Source: Bradyrhizobium sp. Gha
Lineage (GTDB): Bacteria > Pseudomonadota > Alphaproteobacteria > Rhizobiales > Xanthobacteraceae
Length of the DNA stretch: 64,000 nt
Assembly: GCF_900113735.1 (NCBI RefSeq)
Contig: NZ_FOQM01000033.1
Location: 1 to 64,000 of the forward strand
Direction: 5' to 3'
Below, piece by piece: positions 23,347 to 32,798 of the stretch. Position 1 is the first letter of the stretch; each line of letters begins with the position of its first letter. The notes beneath the pieces were generated by a model. The model was given only the letters and a program-made list of their open reading frames with translations. It was not told the origin of the DNA and made no database searches. A program made the position numbers and the translations under genes.

Positions 23347-23661
23347 CTAATTCTCACCGTTGCGCGCCCGGCCGTCCGTTACAGGAAAATTGCGGCCTTG
23401 CGCTGCGCTTCGATGCCCCAACCGCTGTTGCCTTGGCGATCGGCTGATGAAGACATCATCGATGTACATCTCCCGCAGCTCGTCGCGCGGCCGACCAGGG
23501 CTCACACCGACATGGCCCTGCAAGAAACGGCCACGTGCATCACGCTCGGATGACGGCGATGTTGGCGTCGGCGCGCCAGTTCCCGGCGGCAAAGCATATC
23601 GCCGGATGCGAGCCCGACTTGCGATCCGCAACGCTCGATCAATCCTCACCGCGGCCTCCAC
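23347..23661 (-). CDS. Small hypothetical protein with a paralogue at 32598
   Basis: A 104-residue ORF. The N-terminus MEAAVRIDRALRIASRARIR resembles LEAIVKIERALAIAARARVK in the ORF at 32598-32798, and the DNA upstream of both starts is alike (TTAGCACTTCCAAGGCGTTAGGACCAA against TTAGCACTTTCAACGGCTTGGAACCAA, both reading on the plus strand). Later residues RDARGRFLQGHVGVSPGRP recall a DUF5681-type start, so it may be a chimera or remnant. Confidence 0.35.
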   Translation of the reverse strand: MEAAVRIDRALRIASRARIRRYALPPGTGAPTPTSPSSERDARGRFLQGHVGVSPGRPRDELREMYIDDVFISRSPRQQRLGHRSAAQGRNFPVTDGRARNGEN

Positions 23662-24048
23662 CGCAACTGTAATGCGTTAACAGGAAGCGGGGGCAATCGT
23701 CCTGCCCTCACATCAATAGTTTAGCACTTCCAAGGCGTTAGGACCAATCGGAATCGAATTAGTCGTTGAAGGGAGCTAGTGCGTGACGCTATGGCGCCTG
23801 GACGCGGCCAGCCCAGAAACACTCCTGCCGGGAGACGTCATCGTGCGGTTGGGCCGCTGATCCAAGCTCTTGCGTGAGGAACACTTTCCGCGTGCGCTGC
23901 TTTGGAATGATAGCAGAGCACGTGAGCAGTAGCGCGTACTGTTGGATTTTTTGGAAGGCTCGTCTCGGCTGGCCTTAACAGCTGCGTCAGAGCAACCCGA
24001 CTTTCAACAGCATTGGCAAGGCGACTCGCGGCGGTACTCACTGCCTTT
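23662..24048. other. Non-coding stretch before the oxidoreductase operon end
   Basis: 390 bases with no gene I can support. It contains the conserved leader shared with the small ORF near 32.8 kb and the 3' side of the GMC oxidoreductase gene. No clear terminator was found. Confidence 0.4.
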
Positions 24049-25704
24049 CTAAGAAGCCGCACTCGGCACCGATGCTTGAGGCGACGCGGCGTGCGTTGAC
24101 ACAAACTCGGCGCAGCGGCTGCCCATCATCAGAGCCGGCGCGTTGGTGTTGCCGGCATTGATGTTGGGCATCGCAGAAAGATCGCAGACGCGCAGACCCT
24201 CGATGCCCCGCACGCGCAAGCGCGCATCGAGCACCGCCATCGGGTCGCCGCTCGCACCCATGCGGCATGTTCCGCTCGGATGATAGTTGGTCTTCACGAA
24301 GCGTTTGCAATGCTTGAGAATGGCTTCATCAGATAGGTTAGTCGGATCGGGGGTGCGAACTTCGCGAATCCGCTCCCTCAGCGGGGTGGTTTGGAACGCC
24401 TGTATAAAGAAGCGCTGACCGTCGATCATGGTCCTGATGTCGGCCGGGTCGGATAAGAGGTTCGGTGAAACGAGCGGCATGTCGGCTGAGTTCGCGGAGG
24501 CGAGCCTTACGTAACCACGCGATTTTGGCTTCACAACTACGGTTGTGACCGTCAGCCCGTAAGTGTTCGGGATGAGATCGAGCGCATCCCGATCGAGATA
24601 CACGATCGGCACGCAGAATGCCTGGATGGTCGGCTCGCCGCTTCTGTCAGTTGGATTGACAAATGCCCCCGCTTCAACGCCGGCTGATAGGATCGGGCCC
24701 GTGCCGAACAATTTGAATTGCAGGCCGTTGCGCAGCATGCGCCATCCTTCGCCCTGCCGATGGTAGCCGTACGCCCCGTTCGCAATGGAGACGATCGGAA
24801 CTTCGGGATGGTCAATCAAGTTTTCGCCGACGCCAGGCAAGTCGAGCCGGCAGGGGATGCCGTGCTGACGGAGCTGGGCCGCCGGTCCGATGCCCGAGAG
24901 CATCAGGATCTGAGGTGTCACCAGTGCACCGGCAGCGAGAATGATTTCGCCGTCGGCGAACATCGTCCTTTCCTCGTCGTTTTCGTCCCGGTAAGTGACG
25001 CCGTTCGCCCGGCCGTTCTCGATATTTATCCGTTGCACACGAGCGTGGAGCCGGATCTCGAGGCGTGGATCGTTCTGCAGGGGCGCGATGAAAGCGTACG
25101 CCGCGCTGCTGCGTTTACCGCTCCGATTCATAAACTGGTAGAACCCGACACCACGCTGGCTCGGCCCGTTGAAGTCGGTGTTGTAGGGCTCACCCAGGCT
25201 CTGCACCGCCTGCACGAACCAGCGCGAAAGATCGTTAATGTGGCCGGGATCAGAGACCAGCAGCGGGCCTTCCGAATTGTGGAGATCGTTAAGCAGTCGA
25301 TTGTTGCCTTCCATTCCGCGGAAGTGCGGGAGAACGTCCTTCCAGCCCCAGCCGGGATCGTCATTGTCGCCGCGCAGCATGACATCCCATTCGTCATAAT
25401 CCGAGGGCCGGCCGCGCATGTAGACCTGCGCGTTCACCGAGGAGCCGCCGCCAAGCACGTTCGCCTGCGGGATATCGTGTTGGCGGCCGTCGAGATGCGG
25501 CTGGGGCACCGTCTTGTGGTAGCGCATGTACTTGCTGCCATTGATCATCTTGAAGATGCCAGGCGGCATGTCCAGCAGGGGATGCCGGTGCGAGTGACCG
25601 GCTTCCAGTACCAAGACCCTTGCGCCGGCGCCCACGAGGCGTGCAGCCGCTACGCAACCTGACGAGCCGCCTCCGACAACGATATGGTCGAATCTCTCTT
25701 TCAT
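24049..25704 (-). CDS. GMC-family FAD oxidoreductase (choline-dehydrogenase-like)
   Basis: A 551-residue flavoenzyme. FAD binding: DHIVVGGGSSGCVAAARL (Rossmann) and the GMC signature around QANVLGGGSSVNAQVYMRGR. Active site: NYHPSGTCRMG with the catalytic histidine, and a second polar residue in PNINAGNTNAPALMM. GMC enzymes oxidise alcohol groups of sugars or choline-like compounds. ATG 25704 is chosen over GTG 25713. It is the last gene of a sugar-uptake operon, 22 bases behind the dehydratase, so a sugar or sugar-acid alcohol is the likely substrate. Confidence 0.9.
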   Translation of the reverse strand: MKERFDHIVVGGGSSGCVAAARLVGAGARVLVLEAGHSHRHPLLDMPPGIFKMINGSKYMRYHKTVPQPHLDGRQHDIPQANVLGGGSSVNAQVYMRGRPSDYDEWDVMLRGDNDDPGWGWKDVLPHFRGMEGNNRLLNDLHNSEGPLLVSDPGHINDLSRWFVQAVQSLGEPYNTDFNGPSQRGVGFYQFMNRSGKRSSAAYAFIAPLQNDPRLEIRLHARVQRINIENGRANGVTYRDENDEERTMFADGEIILAAGALVTPQILMLSGIGPAAQLRQHGIPCRLDLPGVGENLIDHPEVPIVSIANGAYGYHRQGEGWRMLRNGLQFKLFGTGPILSAGVEAGAFVNPTDRSGEPTIQAFCVPIVYLDRDALDLIPNTYGLTVTTVVVKPKSRGYVRLASANSADMPLVSPNLLSDPADIRTMIDGQRFFIQAFQTTPLRERIREVRTPDPTNLSDEAILKHCKRFVKTNYHPSGTCRMGASGDPMAVLDARLRVRGIEGLRVCDLSAMPNINAGNTNAPALMMGSRCAEFVSTHAASPQASVPSAAS

Positions 25705-25726
25705 GGTGATCACTCAGCGAAGAAAC

Positions 25727-26815
25727 CTAGGAGCGGATGGCCTCGAGGCCTTTCCAGTCGAACGCGATGCCGTGACCTGGACGGTTAGAGGCAATCGCCA
25801 GGCCATCCTCGATGCGCAGCGGCTCAGCGATGTAGCGGTCAAGACCGAAGCCGTGCGCCTCGAGAAAACTGCGGTTGGGACATGCCGCGAGCAGGTGAAC
25901 GGTCACGTCATGAGCGCCATGCGTCGTGACCGGAAGGTTGAAGGCCTCAGCCAGCCGGGCGATCTTCATGAACGGCGTCACGCCGCCGCAATTGGTCACA
26001 TCGGGCTCAGGATAGGTCACGGCCTGGGCTGCGATGTACTGCTTGAATTCCCATAAGGTGCGCAAGTTTTCACCCGCTGCCACCGGAAGTCCACCCTCGC
26101 GAACGATACGCGCATGGCCGGCCGGATCGTCCGGTATGGTCGGCTCCTCGAGCCATGTGAGATCGTAAGGCTGGAACGCGCGCGCGGCGCGGATGGCTTC
26201 GTCGACGGTCCACTTCATGTTGGCATCGACCATCAGCGGGAAACCCTCGCCCAGGAAGTCGCGCATTGCACTCACCTTCGCGACGTCCTCCGAGAGGCGG
26301 GCGCGACCAACTTTCATCTTGATAGCCCGGAAACCCTTGGCGAGATTGCCTTCCGTCTGCCGCAACAACTGCTCCGGCGATAGCTCGAGATCAATGCCGC
26401 CGGCATAGCACGGCACTTTCGGGTCGAACCCGCCGAGGTAATTCCACAGCGGCAGCCCAGCGCGCTTCGCCTTGAGATCCCACAACGCGATGTCAAATGC
26501 GGACATCGCTAACACGGTCGGTCCGCCCCGTCCGCCATAGTGAAGCGCCCACCAGGCCTTGGTCCAGAGCCGCTCGATGTGATCGGCTTCCTCGCCGGCG
26601 AAGATCTCCACCAATTCGCGCCTCAGCACGGCATCGACCGCCGCGCCGTTTCGGCCGACCGTATAGGTGTATCCGACACCTTCCACGCCATCGGCATCAC
26701 GCAACCGAACGGTGTTTAGCTCGAACGCCCGCATTTCGCCGTGCGTGCTGTCGGTGAGCACCTCGGGAAGAGGAATGCGATAGAACCCTGGTTCGATGGA
26801 GCTGAGTTTTGCCAT
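25727..26815 (-). CDS. Enolase-superfamily sugar-acid dehydratase (mandelate racemase/MLE)
   Basis: A 362-residue enzyme. The capping domain occupies the N-terminus; the barrel shows the K-x-K base FRAIKMKVGR, metal ligands in LMVDANMKW, LEEPTIPDD and VAAGENLRT, and the histidine of LPVTTHGAHDV. These are the residues for abstracting the alpha proton of an acid sugar. The exact sugar acid cannot be named. ATG 26815 is used; the open frame to 27346 shadows the permease. Eleven bases behind the transporter gene, so uptake and breakdown are co-expressed. Confidence 0.87.
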   Translation of the reverse strand: MAKLSSIEPGFYRIPLPEVLTDSTHGEMRAFELNTVRLRDADGVEGVGYTYTVGRNGAAVDAVLRRELVEIFAGEEADHIERLWTKAWWALHYGGRGGPTVLAMSAFDIALWDLKAKRAGLPLWNYLGGFDPKVPCYAGGIDLELSPEQLLRQTEGNLAKGFRAIKMKVGRARLSEDVAKVSAMRDFLGEGFPLMVDANMKWTVDEAIRAARAFQPYDLTWLEEPTIPDDPAGHARIVREGGLPVAAGENLRTLWEFKQYIAAQAVTYPEPDVTNCGGVTPFMKIARLAEAFNLPVTTHGAHDVTVHLLAACPNRSFLEAHGFGLDRYIAEPLRIEDGLAIASNRPGHGIAFDWKGLEAIRS

Positions 26816-26826
26816 TCCTGGACCTT

Positions 26827-28803
26827 TCACCTGGTCTGTAACGGGCGCCGGACAAGACGGGCCTGAACGATCACCACAAGAAGAAGGAAGAGGCCGCGAA
26901 CGACGGATTGCCAGTAGGCGGAGAGGCTGATCCAGCCGAGACCGTTTTCGAAGTTCAGGATGTTGAAGATCAACCCGAGCAGCAGGACGCCGGCCAGCGT
27001 CGAACCGACCGAACCCTCGCCGCCAGTCAGCAGTGTTCCGCCCACGACCGTGGCCGCGATCGCAAAGAGCTCCCAACCGACGCCTTCGATCGGCTGGCCG
27101 GCGCCGAATTGCGCCGCGAGGATGGCCCCGGCAAGTCCGGCGAGCGCGCCGCTTGCAAGATAGGTGATGATCTTGGCGCGGTCGGTGGAAAGGCCCATCA
27201 ATCGCGATGCATCTTCGTTGCCGCCGACGGCGAGGACGGTGCGGCCGAACGCGGTGAAGGTCAGGACGATGGACCCCCCAATATAGGCCAGCAGGGCGAT
27301 CCAGGCCGGCACGGGAAAGCGGAAGACATCGCCCTGGCCCAGCCACGTGAAACCGGTGTCATAGGAGACTGAGACCGATTGATTGCCTGCGAGCAGCAGG
27401 GCGCACCCGCTGGCCGCGAGCATGGTGGCCAGCGTCGCAATGAAGGGCAGGATGCGCAGCTTGATGATGCAGAAGGCATTGAGCACTCCGATCATGAGGC
27501 CGGCTGCCAAGCCGCCTGCAATCCCGGCAACCGTGCCGTAGGGCGAGAGAAGGGCGGCGGTGACGCTGCCGAATGCCGCCGTCGATCCGACGGAGAGGTC
27601 GATTCCGCCGGACATGATGACGAAGCACATTCCGAGCGCGACCAGCGCGAACATCGCGTTGTAGCGCAGGAAGCTGAGGACGTTGTACTCCCCGAGGAAA
27701 TTGTCGTAGCGGAGCCAGCCGAAGAGAATGAGCAACAAGAGCGCGGCGAACACGCCATAGCGACCGACGGGTCCCATCATGGTGGGGCGGGCCTGAGGGG
27801 AAACCTGCGCCGCACCGCGCTGGCGTGCAAGCCAGACCGCAAGCACGATGATGGCGGCTTTGGCGACCAGAGCCGCCGAATCGGGAACGCCGTTGGCGAG
27901 CAGCGTGTAGCGCACGAGTTGGATGATGAGCGCGCCCCATAGCGTGCCGGCAATGCTGGCGCGGCCGCCTGTCAACGGCGTCCCGCCCACCGCAACTGCC
28001 GCGATGGCGTCGAGCTCGGTCCCGAGACCAACAAGGTTAGCGTCGGACGACGAGTTGATCGCGATGACGATCAGACCGGCAATACCCGCGAGCGCGCCGC
28101 TGATGGCATAGACGGCCCGCACTACCAGAGCTACCGGAACGCCGGCGAGCGCGGCGGCACGCTCGTTGCCGCCGATGACGAGGATCCGGCGACCAAACAC
28201 AGAACGGCGCAGCATCCACGCCGCCAGGGCCACCATCGCAAGCATAAGCAATGCCTGAAAGGGAATCCCGCCGATGCGTCCGAGACCGATAAACTGAAAC
28301 TCCGGAGTGTGGAATACCTGCAGGTTGCCGTTGGTCAGCACCTGCGCGATTCCGCGGCCGGCAATGAAGAGGACGAGCGTTGCGATGATGGGCTGGATCT
28401 GGAAGCGCGTGATCAGCCAGCCATTGAACATTCCGAGCAAGCTTGTGACCAGCACGGGGAGGACGAACGCCAGCGCGATAGCAACACCAGGAGGCAAGCC
28501 CGGAATGACGTTTCCAAGAAAGATCAGCGGCGCCAGCGCACCGGCGATCGCCATCAGAGAGCCGACGGACAGGTCGATGCCACCGGTCGCGATCACCAGC
28601 GTCATCCCGACGCCCACGATCACGGTCGTGCAGACCTGGGTCAGGTTCACGTTGAGCGTCTGCCAACTCAGGAAATTCGGCGTCACGGCGGCGTTGAAGA
28701 GAACAAGCGCCAGGAGAGCGAGCGGAGGACCGTGCCGCTCGAGCAGGCGCTGCAGATCCAATCTCCGAACCGCCTTGGGCGGGACAATCACCCTTTCACC
28801 CAT
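26827..28803 (-). CDS. Fused ABC sugar permease, YtfT-YjfF-like
   Basis: A 658-residue membrane protein made of two complete RbsC-type permease halves. Each half repeats the family pattern: GVGMTLVIATGGIDLSVGS then AVGGTPLTGGRASIAGT in the first, and ALGMCFVIMSGGIDLSVGST then VVGGTLLTGGEGSVGST in the second. In E. coli the galactofuranose importer uses two separate permeases (YtfT and YjfF); here the pair is one chain. ATG 28803 overlaps the end of the ATPase gene by 8 bases; 28842 is an alternative. Confidence 0.88.
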   Translation of the reverse strand: MGERVIVPPKAVRRLDLQRLLERHGPPLALLALVLFNAAVTPNFLSWQTLNVNLTQVCTTVIVGVGMTLVIATGGIDLSVGSLMAIAGALAPLIFLGNVIPGLPPGVAIALAFVLPVLVTSLLGMFNGWLITRFQIQPIIATLVLFIAGRGIAQVLTNGNLQVFHTPEFQFIGLGRIGGIPFQALLMLAMVALAAWMLRRSVFGRRILVIGGNERAAALAGVPVALVVRAVYAISGALAGIAGLIVIAINSSSDANLVGLGTELDAIAAVAVGGTPLTGGRASIAGTLWGALIIQLVRYTLLANGVPDSAALVAKAAIIVLAVWLARQRGAAQVSPQARPTMMGPVGRYGVFAALLLLILFGWLRYDNFLGEYNVLSFLRYNAMFALVALGMCFVIMSGGIDLSVGSTAAFGSVTAALLSPYGTVAGIAGGLAAGLMIGVLNAFCIIKLRILPFIATLATMLAASGCALLLAGNQSVSVSYDTGFTWLGQGDVFRFPVPAWIALLAYIGGSIVLTFTAFGRTVLAVGGNEDASRLMGLSTDRAKIITYLASGALAGLAGAILAAQFGAGQPIEGVGWELFAIAATVVGGTLLTGGEGSVGSTLAGVLLLGLIFNILNFENGLGWISLSAYWQSVVRGLFLLLVVIVQARLVRRPLQTR

Positions 28804-30340
28804 CGGCGCGCCCCGCGCTGCCGCTGCCGATCTCATCTGCAAGGCCAGGTCCGTGGGCCATCGCCGTCATCACCGCGCCCTCACTGATGCGATCGCCGGC
28901 CATTTCCGCGACGGTGATACCGTCCCGCAGCACAAAGATGCGACTGGCCGCTTCGATTAGCTCCTCGAGCTCCGATGAGATCATCAAAACCCCGAGGCCG
29001 TCATGAGCGAGTTGGCGCACGAGGCCGAGAATCTCGGCCTTTGCGCCGACGTCGATGCCGCGGGTCGGCTCGTCAAGGATCAATAGCTTCGGGCTCATGC
29101 AGAGCCAGCGGGCGAGCAGGACTTTCTGCTGATTACCGCCCGAGAGCTCGCCGACGGGCTGTTCGGGCGAGCTGCAGCGGATGCCCAGGCGGGCGACGAA
29201 CGCGTCGGCAATTGACTTGCTTCGGGCTTCGTCGATGATGCCTCGGCGCGAGAGCTGGGGCATCAGAGCGAGCACGATGTTTTCGCGCAGCGAGAGCCAG
29301 GGAACGATCCCTTCCACCTTGCGGTCTTCCGAGCAAAAGCCCATGCCTGCGGAGATCGCCTGCGCCGGTGTATGGACCTCATGACCTTGGAACCGAATCG
29401 TCCCGCGCTCCGGCTGGTCCGCTCCGAACAGCATCCGTACGGTTTCGGTGCGTCCCGATCCGAGCAGCCCGGCCAGTCCCACGATTTCCGCCGGTCGCAC
29501 CGTGAAGCTCACGTCGCGCACCTTGGGGCCGCCGGCGAGTTGGTGGACTTCGAGAAGCGAGGCCGCCGTGCTGGTGGCTGTACGCTCGCTCGCCCCGGCA
29601 TGCAGCGTTTGTGAAAGTTCGCGGCCCAGCATGGTGGTGACGAGATCCATCCTTGACACCTCGGCCATCGGGGCAACCAGAACCGTGCGCCCGTCGCGCA
29701 TGATGGTGACGCGATCGCAGACGGCGTAGAGCTCATCGAGCTTGTGGCTGACGAAAATGACGGAAACGCCCGAACTCTTGAGCTGACGAATGACCTCGAA
29801 CAGCACTGCCACTTCCTTGTCGTCAAGCGATGACGTCGGCTCGTCCATAATGACGAGCCGTGCAGCGAAGCCGATTGCGCGAGCGATCGCGACGATCTGC
29901 TGGACCGCGGTCGGGTACTCGAGAAGGGGACGCCGGACGTCCACGCCGCTCATATTGAAGCGCGACAGTAGCTCTTTCGCCTCGACATGCATTGAGGCCC
30001 AGTCGAGCAGCCCGAAACGCCGCTTTTCGCGCCCGAGGCAGATATTCTCCGTGACGGATCGATATGGAACGAGATTGATCTCCTGGTAGATCGTGCTGAT
30101 TCCGGCGGCCTGGGCGTCCTGCGGCGCGCTGAACGCAACCGGCGCGCCGGCGAACAGGATCTCTCCGCCGTCGCGCGGGTGGTAGCCGGTAAGAATCTTG
30201 ATCAGCGTCGACTTGCCGGCGCCGTTTTGTCCGATGAGCGCATGGACTTCTCCCGCCTCGACGTCGAGGGAGGCGGAGCGCAGCGCGGCTACGCCTCCGA
30301 ATCGCTTCTCGATGGCTCGCATCGACAGGAGGGGCGCCAT
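28796..30340 (-). CDS. ABC sugar importer ATPase, tandem (RbsA/YtfR-like)
   Basis: A 514-residue protein with two ATPase halves, typical of pentose/hexose importers. First half: Walker A GQNGAGKSTLIKIL, Walker B LVIMDEPTSSL. Second half: degenerate P-loop GLLGSGRTETVRMLFGA, signature LSGGNQQKVLLARWL and Walker B LLILDEPTRGIDVG. It energises the fused permease encoded by the overlapping next gene. A hairpin separates it from the binding-protein gene. Confidence 0.93.
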   Translation of the reverse strand: MAPLLSMRAIEKRFGGVAALRSASLDVEAGEVHALIGQNGAGKSTLIKILTGYHPRDGGEILFAGAPVAFSAPQDAQAAGISTIYQEINLVPYRSVTENICLGREKRRFGLLDWASMHVEAKELLSRFNMSGVDVRRPLLEYPTAVQQIVAIARAIGFAARLVIMDEPTSSLDDKEVAVLFEVIRQLKSSGVSVIFVSHKLDELYAVCDRVTIMRDGRTVLVAPMAEVSRMDLVTTMLGRELSQTLHAGASERTATSTAASLLEVHQLAGGPKVRDVSFTVRPAEIVGLAGLLGSGRTETVRMLFGADQPERGTIRFQGHEVHTPAQAISAGMGFCSEDRKVEGIVPWLSLRENIVLALMPQLSRRGIIDEARSKSIADAFVARLGIRCSSPEQPVGELSGGNQQKVLLARWLCMSPKLLILDEPTRGIDVGAKAEILGLVRQLAHDGLGVLMISSELEELIEAASRIFVLRDGITVAEMAGDRISEGAVMTAMAHGPGLADEIGSGSAGRADG

Positions 30341-30377
30341 TCTACTCTCGTGCTGTTCGCTGGATCACGCAGGCGGT

Positions 30378-30401
30378 GGGCGCGCCTGCTTGGGCGCGCC
30401 C
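30378..30401 (-). promoter_or_regulatory. GC-rich hairpin between binding protein and ATPase genes
   Basis: GGGCGCGCC (30378-30386) and GGGCGCGCCC (30392-30401) can pair in the mRNA just after the binding-protein stop. Such hairpins commonly protect the upstream message so that the binding protein is made in excess over the ATPase and permease. No T-run follows, so full termination is unlikely. Confidence 0.5.
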
Positions 30402-30411
30402 GCTCTCTGGC

Positions 30412-31386
30412 CTAATAGGAATCCGCGATCATGTCCTTGGCATTGGACGCGTCGAAGAAGCGATCGGGATTGATGACCCAAGGTTCGATCTTCTCGCCCA
30501 TGGCATAGCGCTTTGCGGTCTCGAACGCCTTTGGTCCGAACTTCGGGTTGCATTCGACTGTCGCAAGCATCTTTCCATCCGCGACCGCGCGCAAGGCGTC
30601 GCGCTCGCCGTCGATCGAGACGATGATGATGTCCTTGCCCGGCTTCTTGCCAGCCGCTTCGACCGCGGCGATTGCGCCGATTGCCATCTCGTCGTTGTGA
30701 GCATAGATGGCCGTCGCATCCGGGTGAGCCTGCAGCAGCGTTTCGGCCACCTGGCGCCCTTTGTCGCGAACGAAGTCGCCCGATTGGGACGCGACGATCT
30801 GCATGTCCGGATGATCCTTGATGTATTCCTTGAAGCCCTTGGCGCGATCGTTCGCCGGCGATGATCCGGTCGTACCTTCCAGCTGGATGATCTTCGCCTT
30901 CCCCCCGACCGCCTTGTCGAGTGCCTCCGCCGCGCGTTTGCCTTCTTGGACGAAGTCAGAGCCGATGAAGGTCACGTAGTCCACGCCGGGTTTCGCGAGA
31001 TTGGGATCCACGCTACGGTCGAGCAGGATTACTGGAATTCCAGCCTTCTTGGCATTCATTACCGCGGGGATCAGCGGCTTCTCCTCGCGCGGTGCAAGGA
31101 AGATCAGGTCGACGCCCTGCGCGATCATCGAGTTGACGTCGGCGACCTGCTTGGCCGCAGAACCGGCCGCGTCGGTGTAGACGAGCTGCCAGCCTTCCTT
31201 TTGCGCCTGCGCCTTCATGCTCTCGGTCTGCGCGATGCGCCAAGGATTGTTACTTTCAGTCTGGGCGAAACCGACCTTGTACTTATCCTTTTGCTTCAAC
31301 TTGGGCAGCTCCTGCGCCCAGGACGGCGCGGCCACGGCCAGGCTCGTAAGGCCGGCGGAGAGGAGCAGGAAAGATCTTCTGTTCAT
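30412..31386 (-). CDS. Periplasmic sugar-binding protein, YtfQ-like
   Basis: A 324-residue type I binding protein with a signal peptide (MNRRSFLLLSAGLTSLAVAA, cleavage likely after PSWA). YtfQ-like blocks are seen in order: GFAQTESNNPWRIAQTESM, PVILLDRSVDP, IQLEGTTGSSPANDRAKGF, ASQSGDFVRDKGRQV, AIYAHNDEMAIGA and IVSIDGERDA. This suggests an aldose such as galactofuranose or a related sugar. ATG 31386 has AAGGAG six bases upstream; longer frames are rejected. First gene of the operon (binding protein, ATPase, permease, dehydratase, GMC oxidase). Confidence 0.88.
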   Translation of the reverse strand: MNRRSFLLLSAGLTSLAVAAPSWAQELPKLKQKDKYKVGFAQTESNNPWRIAQTESMKAQAQKEGWQLVYTDAAGSAAKQVADVNSMIAQGVDLIFLAPREEKPLIPAVMNAKKAGIPVILLDRSVDPNLAKPGVDYVTFIGSDFVQEGKRAAEALDKAVGGKAKIIQLEGTTGSSPANDRAKGFKEYIKDHPDMQIVASQSGDFVRDKGRQVAETLLQAHPDATAIYAHNDEMAIGAIAAVEAAGKKPGKDIIIVSIDGERDALRAVADGKMLATVECNPKFGPKAFETAKRYAMGEKIEPWVINPDRFFDASNAKDMIADSY

Positions 31387-31605
31387 CTTGTTCTCCTTGG
31401 GAAGCTTTATGGGCCCCATCTGGCGGGGGTTTTTCTTGGGCTTGGCAGAACCGTAGCGGAAGCGACTTTGCTCCATCCAAAGGCTTTTCTAAGTCGTCTT
31501 GGTCAGACCGAAGTGATCCTACCACCATCAATAATTACCGTGTCAACGGCATTTCAGCTTAGGATAGTGAGTTTCGCGTCGAAATCTGCTGACATGAGCT
31601 ATTTT

Positions 31606-31616
31606 TGGTCGTACCA
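31606..31616. promoter_or_regulatory. Probable GntR/FCD operator
   Basis: TGGTCGTACCA is a perfect palindrome of the form TGGT-N3-ACCA, the site type bound by FadR-family regulators. It lies between the divergent transporter operon and the GntR gene, 35 bases before the chosen regulator start, so one site could control both directions. Confidence 0.7.
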
Positions 31617-31650
31617 TAATTTTGCAGGTTTAGCTTCAGAGGGGGACAGA

Positions 31651-32382
31651 TTGGGAGGCGACGACAACACGTTGACGCCGCCCTCCGGACGGCTCGGCGA
31701 CTTTGTCTCTGATGAACTCGCACGCATGATCATGGCGGGCGAGATCGCGGAAGGCGAACGATTGCCCACGGAGCGCGATCTGATGAGGCAATTCGGCGTC
31801 AGCAGGACCGCGGTACGGGAAGCGATCGAAAGTCTGTCGCATCGCGGCCTGGCGAACAGGAAATTCGGTCATCGTCCGGTCGCACGCAAGCCGAACTACG
31901 AGGTGGCACTCGACCGCTTGGGCAATTTCATCTCGCATCTGGTGGCGGACAAGCAGGGCATGACCGAGCTGTTCGAATCCCGCGTCTTCGTCGAAGCGGG
32001 GCTGGTGCGCTGGGCGGCCCAGCACGCGCGACAGCGTGACCTCGACAATCTGAAGCAGGCCCTCGAGGCGAACCGCGCCGCAATCGGAAATTGGAGCGAG
32101 TTCTACGGTACCGACATTGCCTTTCACGCCATGCTCTACCGCATTCCCGGCAACGCGATTTATCCGGCCGTCCACAAGGCCTATGTCGAATGGCTGGTGC
32201 AGCTTTGGCGCTCCATGCGCACGAGCGCCGAGCTGGATCGGATGAACTACGCCGGCCATCTGTCGATCTTCGAAGCGATCTCAGCTCGCAATCCGGATCG
32301 CGCTGAGGACGCGCTGCGGCGCCACTTGGCGGCGGCCTGGGAGTTGATCCGGTCGGCGGTCTTGGCAGACAACACGGATTAA
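31651..32382 (+). CDS. GntR-family (FadR/FCD) transcriptional regulator
   Basis: A 243-residue regulator. N-terminal winged helix: GEIAEGERLPTERDLMRQFG and VSRTAVREAIESLSHRGL. The C-terminal FCD domain has metal/ligand-binding positions including the FHAMLYRIPGN histidine and EDALRRHLAAAWELI. Relatives respond to acid sugars. The frame is open upstream to ATG 31594, but that would place the palindrome inside the gene; TTG 31651 has GAGGGGG five bases before it and gives the family length. It most likely represses the divergent sugar operon until the sugar or its acid arrives. Confidence 0.85.
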   Translation: MGGDDNTLTPPSGRLGDFVSDELARMIMAGEIAEGERLPTERDLMRQFGVSRTAVREAIESLSHRGLANRKFGHRPVARKPNYEVALDRLGNFISHLVADKQGMTELFESRVFVEAGLVRWAAQHARQRDLDNLKQALEANRAAIGNWSEFYGTDIAFHAMLYRIPGNAIYPAVHKAYVEWLVQLWRSMRTSAELDRMNYAGHLSIFEAISARNPDRAEDALRRHLAAAWELIRSAVLADNTD

Positions 32383-32597
32383 GCACTGCGGCTCAAGACA
32401 TTCAGCCTGCAAGACGAACGCGGTAAACAGCGCCTGGGACAGCCGCGGCCGTCTCCAAACAATCGCGAAATATCTTTGCGTCGGATCGGCTAACAGCCCA
32501 GCAGCTCGATTGGACCCGAACTTAAGGAGCCAAAAATCCTGGCCGGCGCTTTTGCAGTCTTGCGTCGCAGCTCGGGGTCAGTTCTGCGTAACGATGG

Positions 32598-32798
32598 TCA
32601 TAGGTCCTCGCCCACCTCCGTGTAGAAGGGGACGGGCATTCCATTCCCGGGCCGCTCGAACGACGCTGTCGCTCCGGTGCTGTATGGCGCAGCAGGATCG
32701 GATGAAATGCGCCGCTTGACACGTGCCCGGGCCGCGATTGCAAGTGCTCGCTCAATCTTCACGATGGCCTCCAGCGATCGCGATCTGACCAAGACCAT
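32598..32798 (-). CDS. Small hypothetical protein, paralogue of the ORF at 23347
   Basis: A 66-residue ORF; LEAIVKIERALAIAARARVK aligns with the start of the ORF at 23347-23661, and the DNA upstream of both is similar. No domain known. Low certainty that it is translated, but the parallel occurrence argues for a small gene family of accessory regions. Confidence 0.35.
   Translation of the reverse strand: MVLVRSRSLEAIVKIERALAIAARARVKRRISSDPAAPYSTGATASFERPGNGMPVPFYTEVGEDL

Noticed and set aside
24718..25662. Plus-strand frame of 314 codons
   Set aside because: Antisense of the GMC oxidoreductase.
30378..30401. Intrinsic terminator inside the sugar operon
   Set aside because: No T-run follows and the downstream genes belong to the same transporter; a message-stabilising hairpin fits better.
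31594..31650. Earlier ATG start for the GntR regulator
   Set aside because: It would put the operator palindrome inside the coding region and has no ribosome site; TTG 31651 has one.
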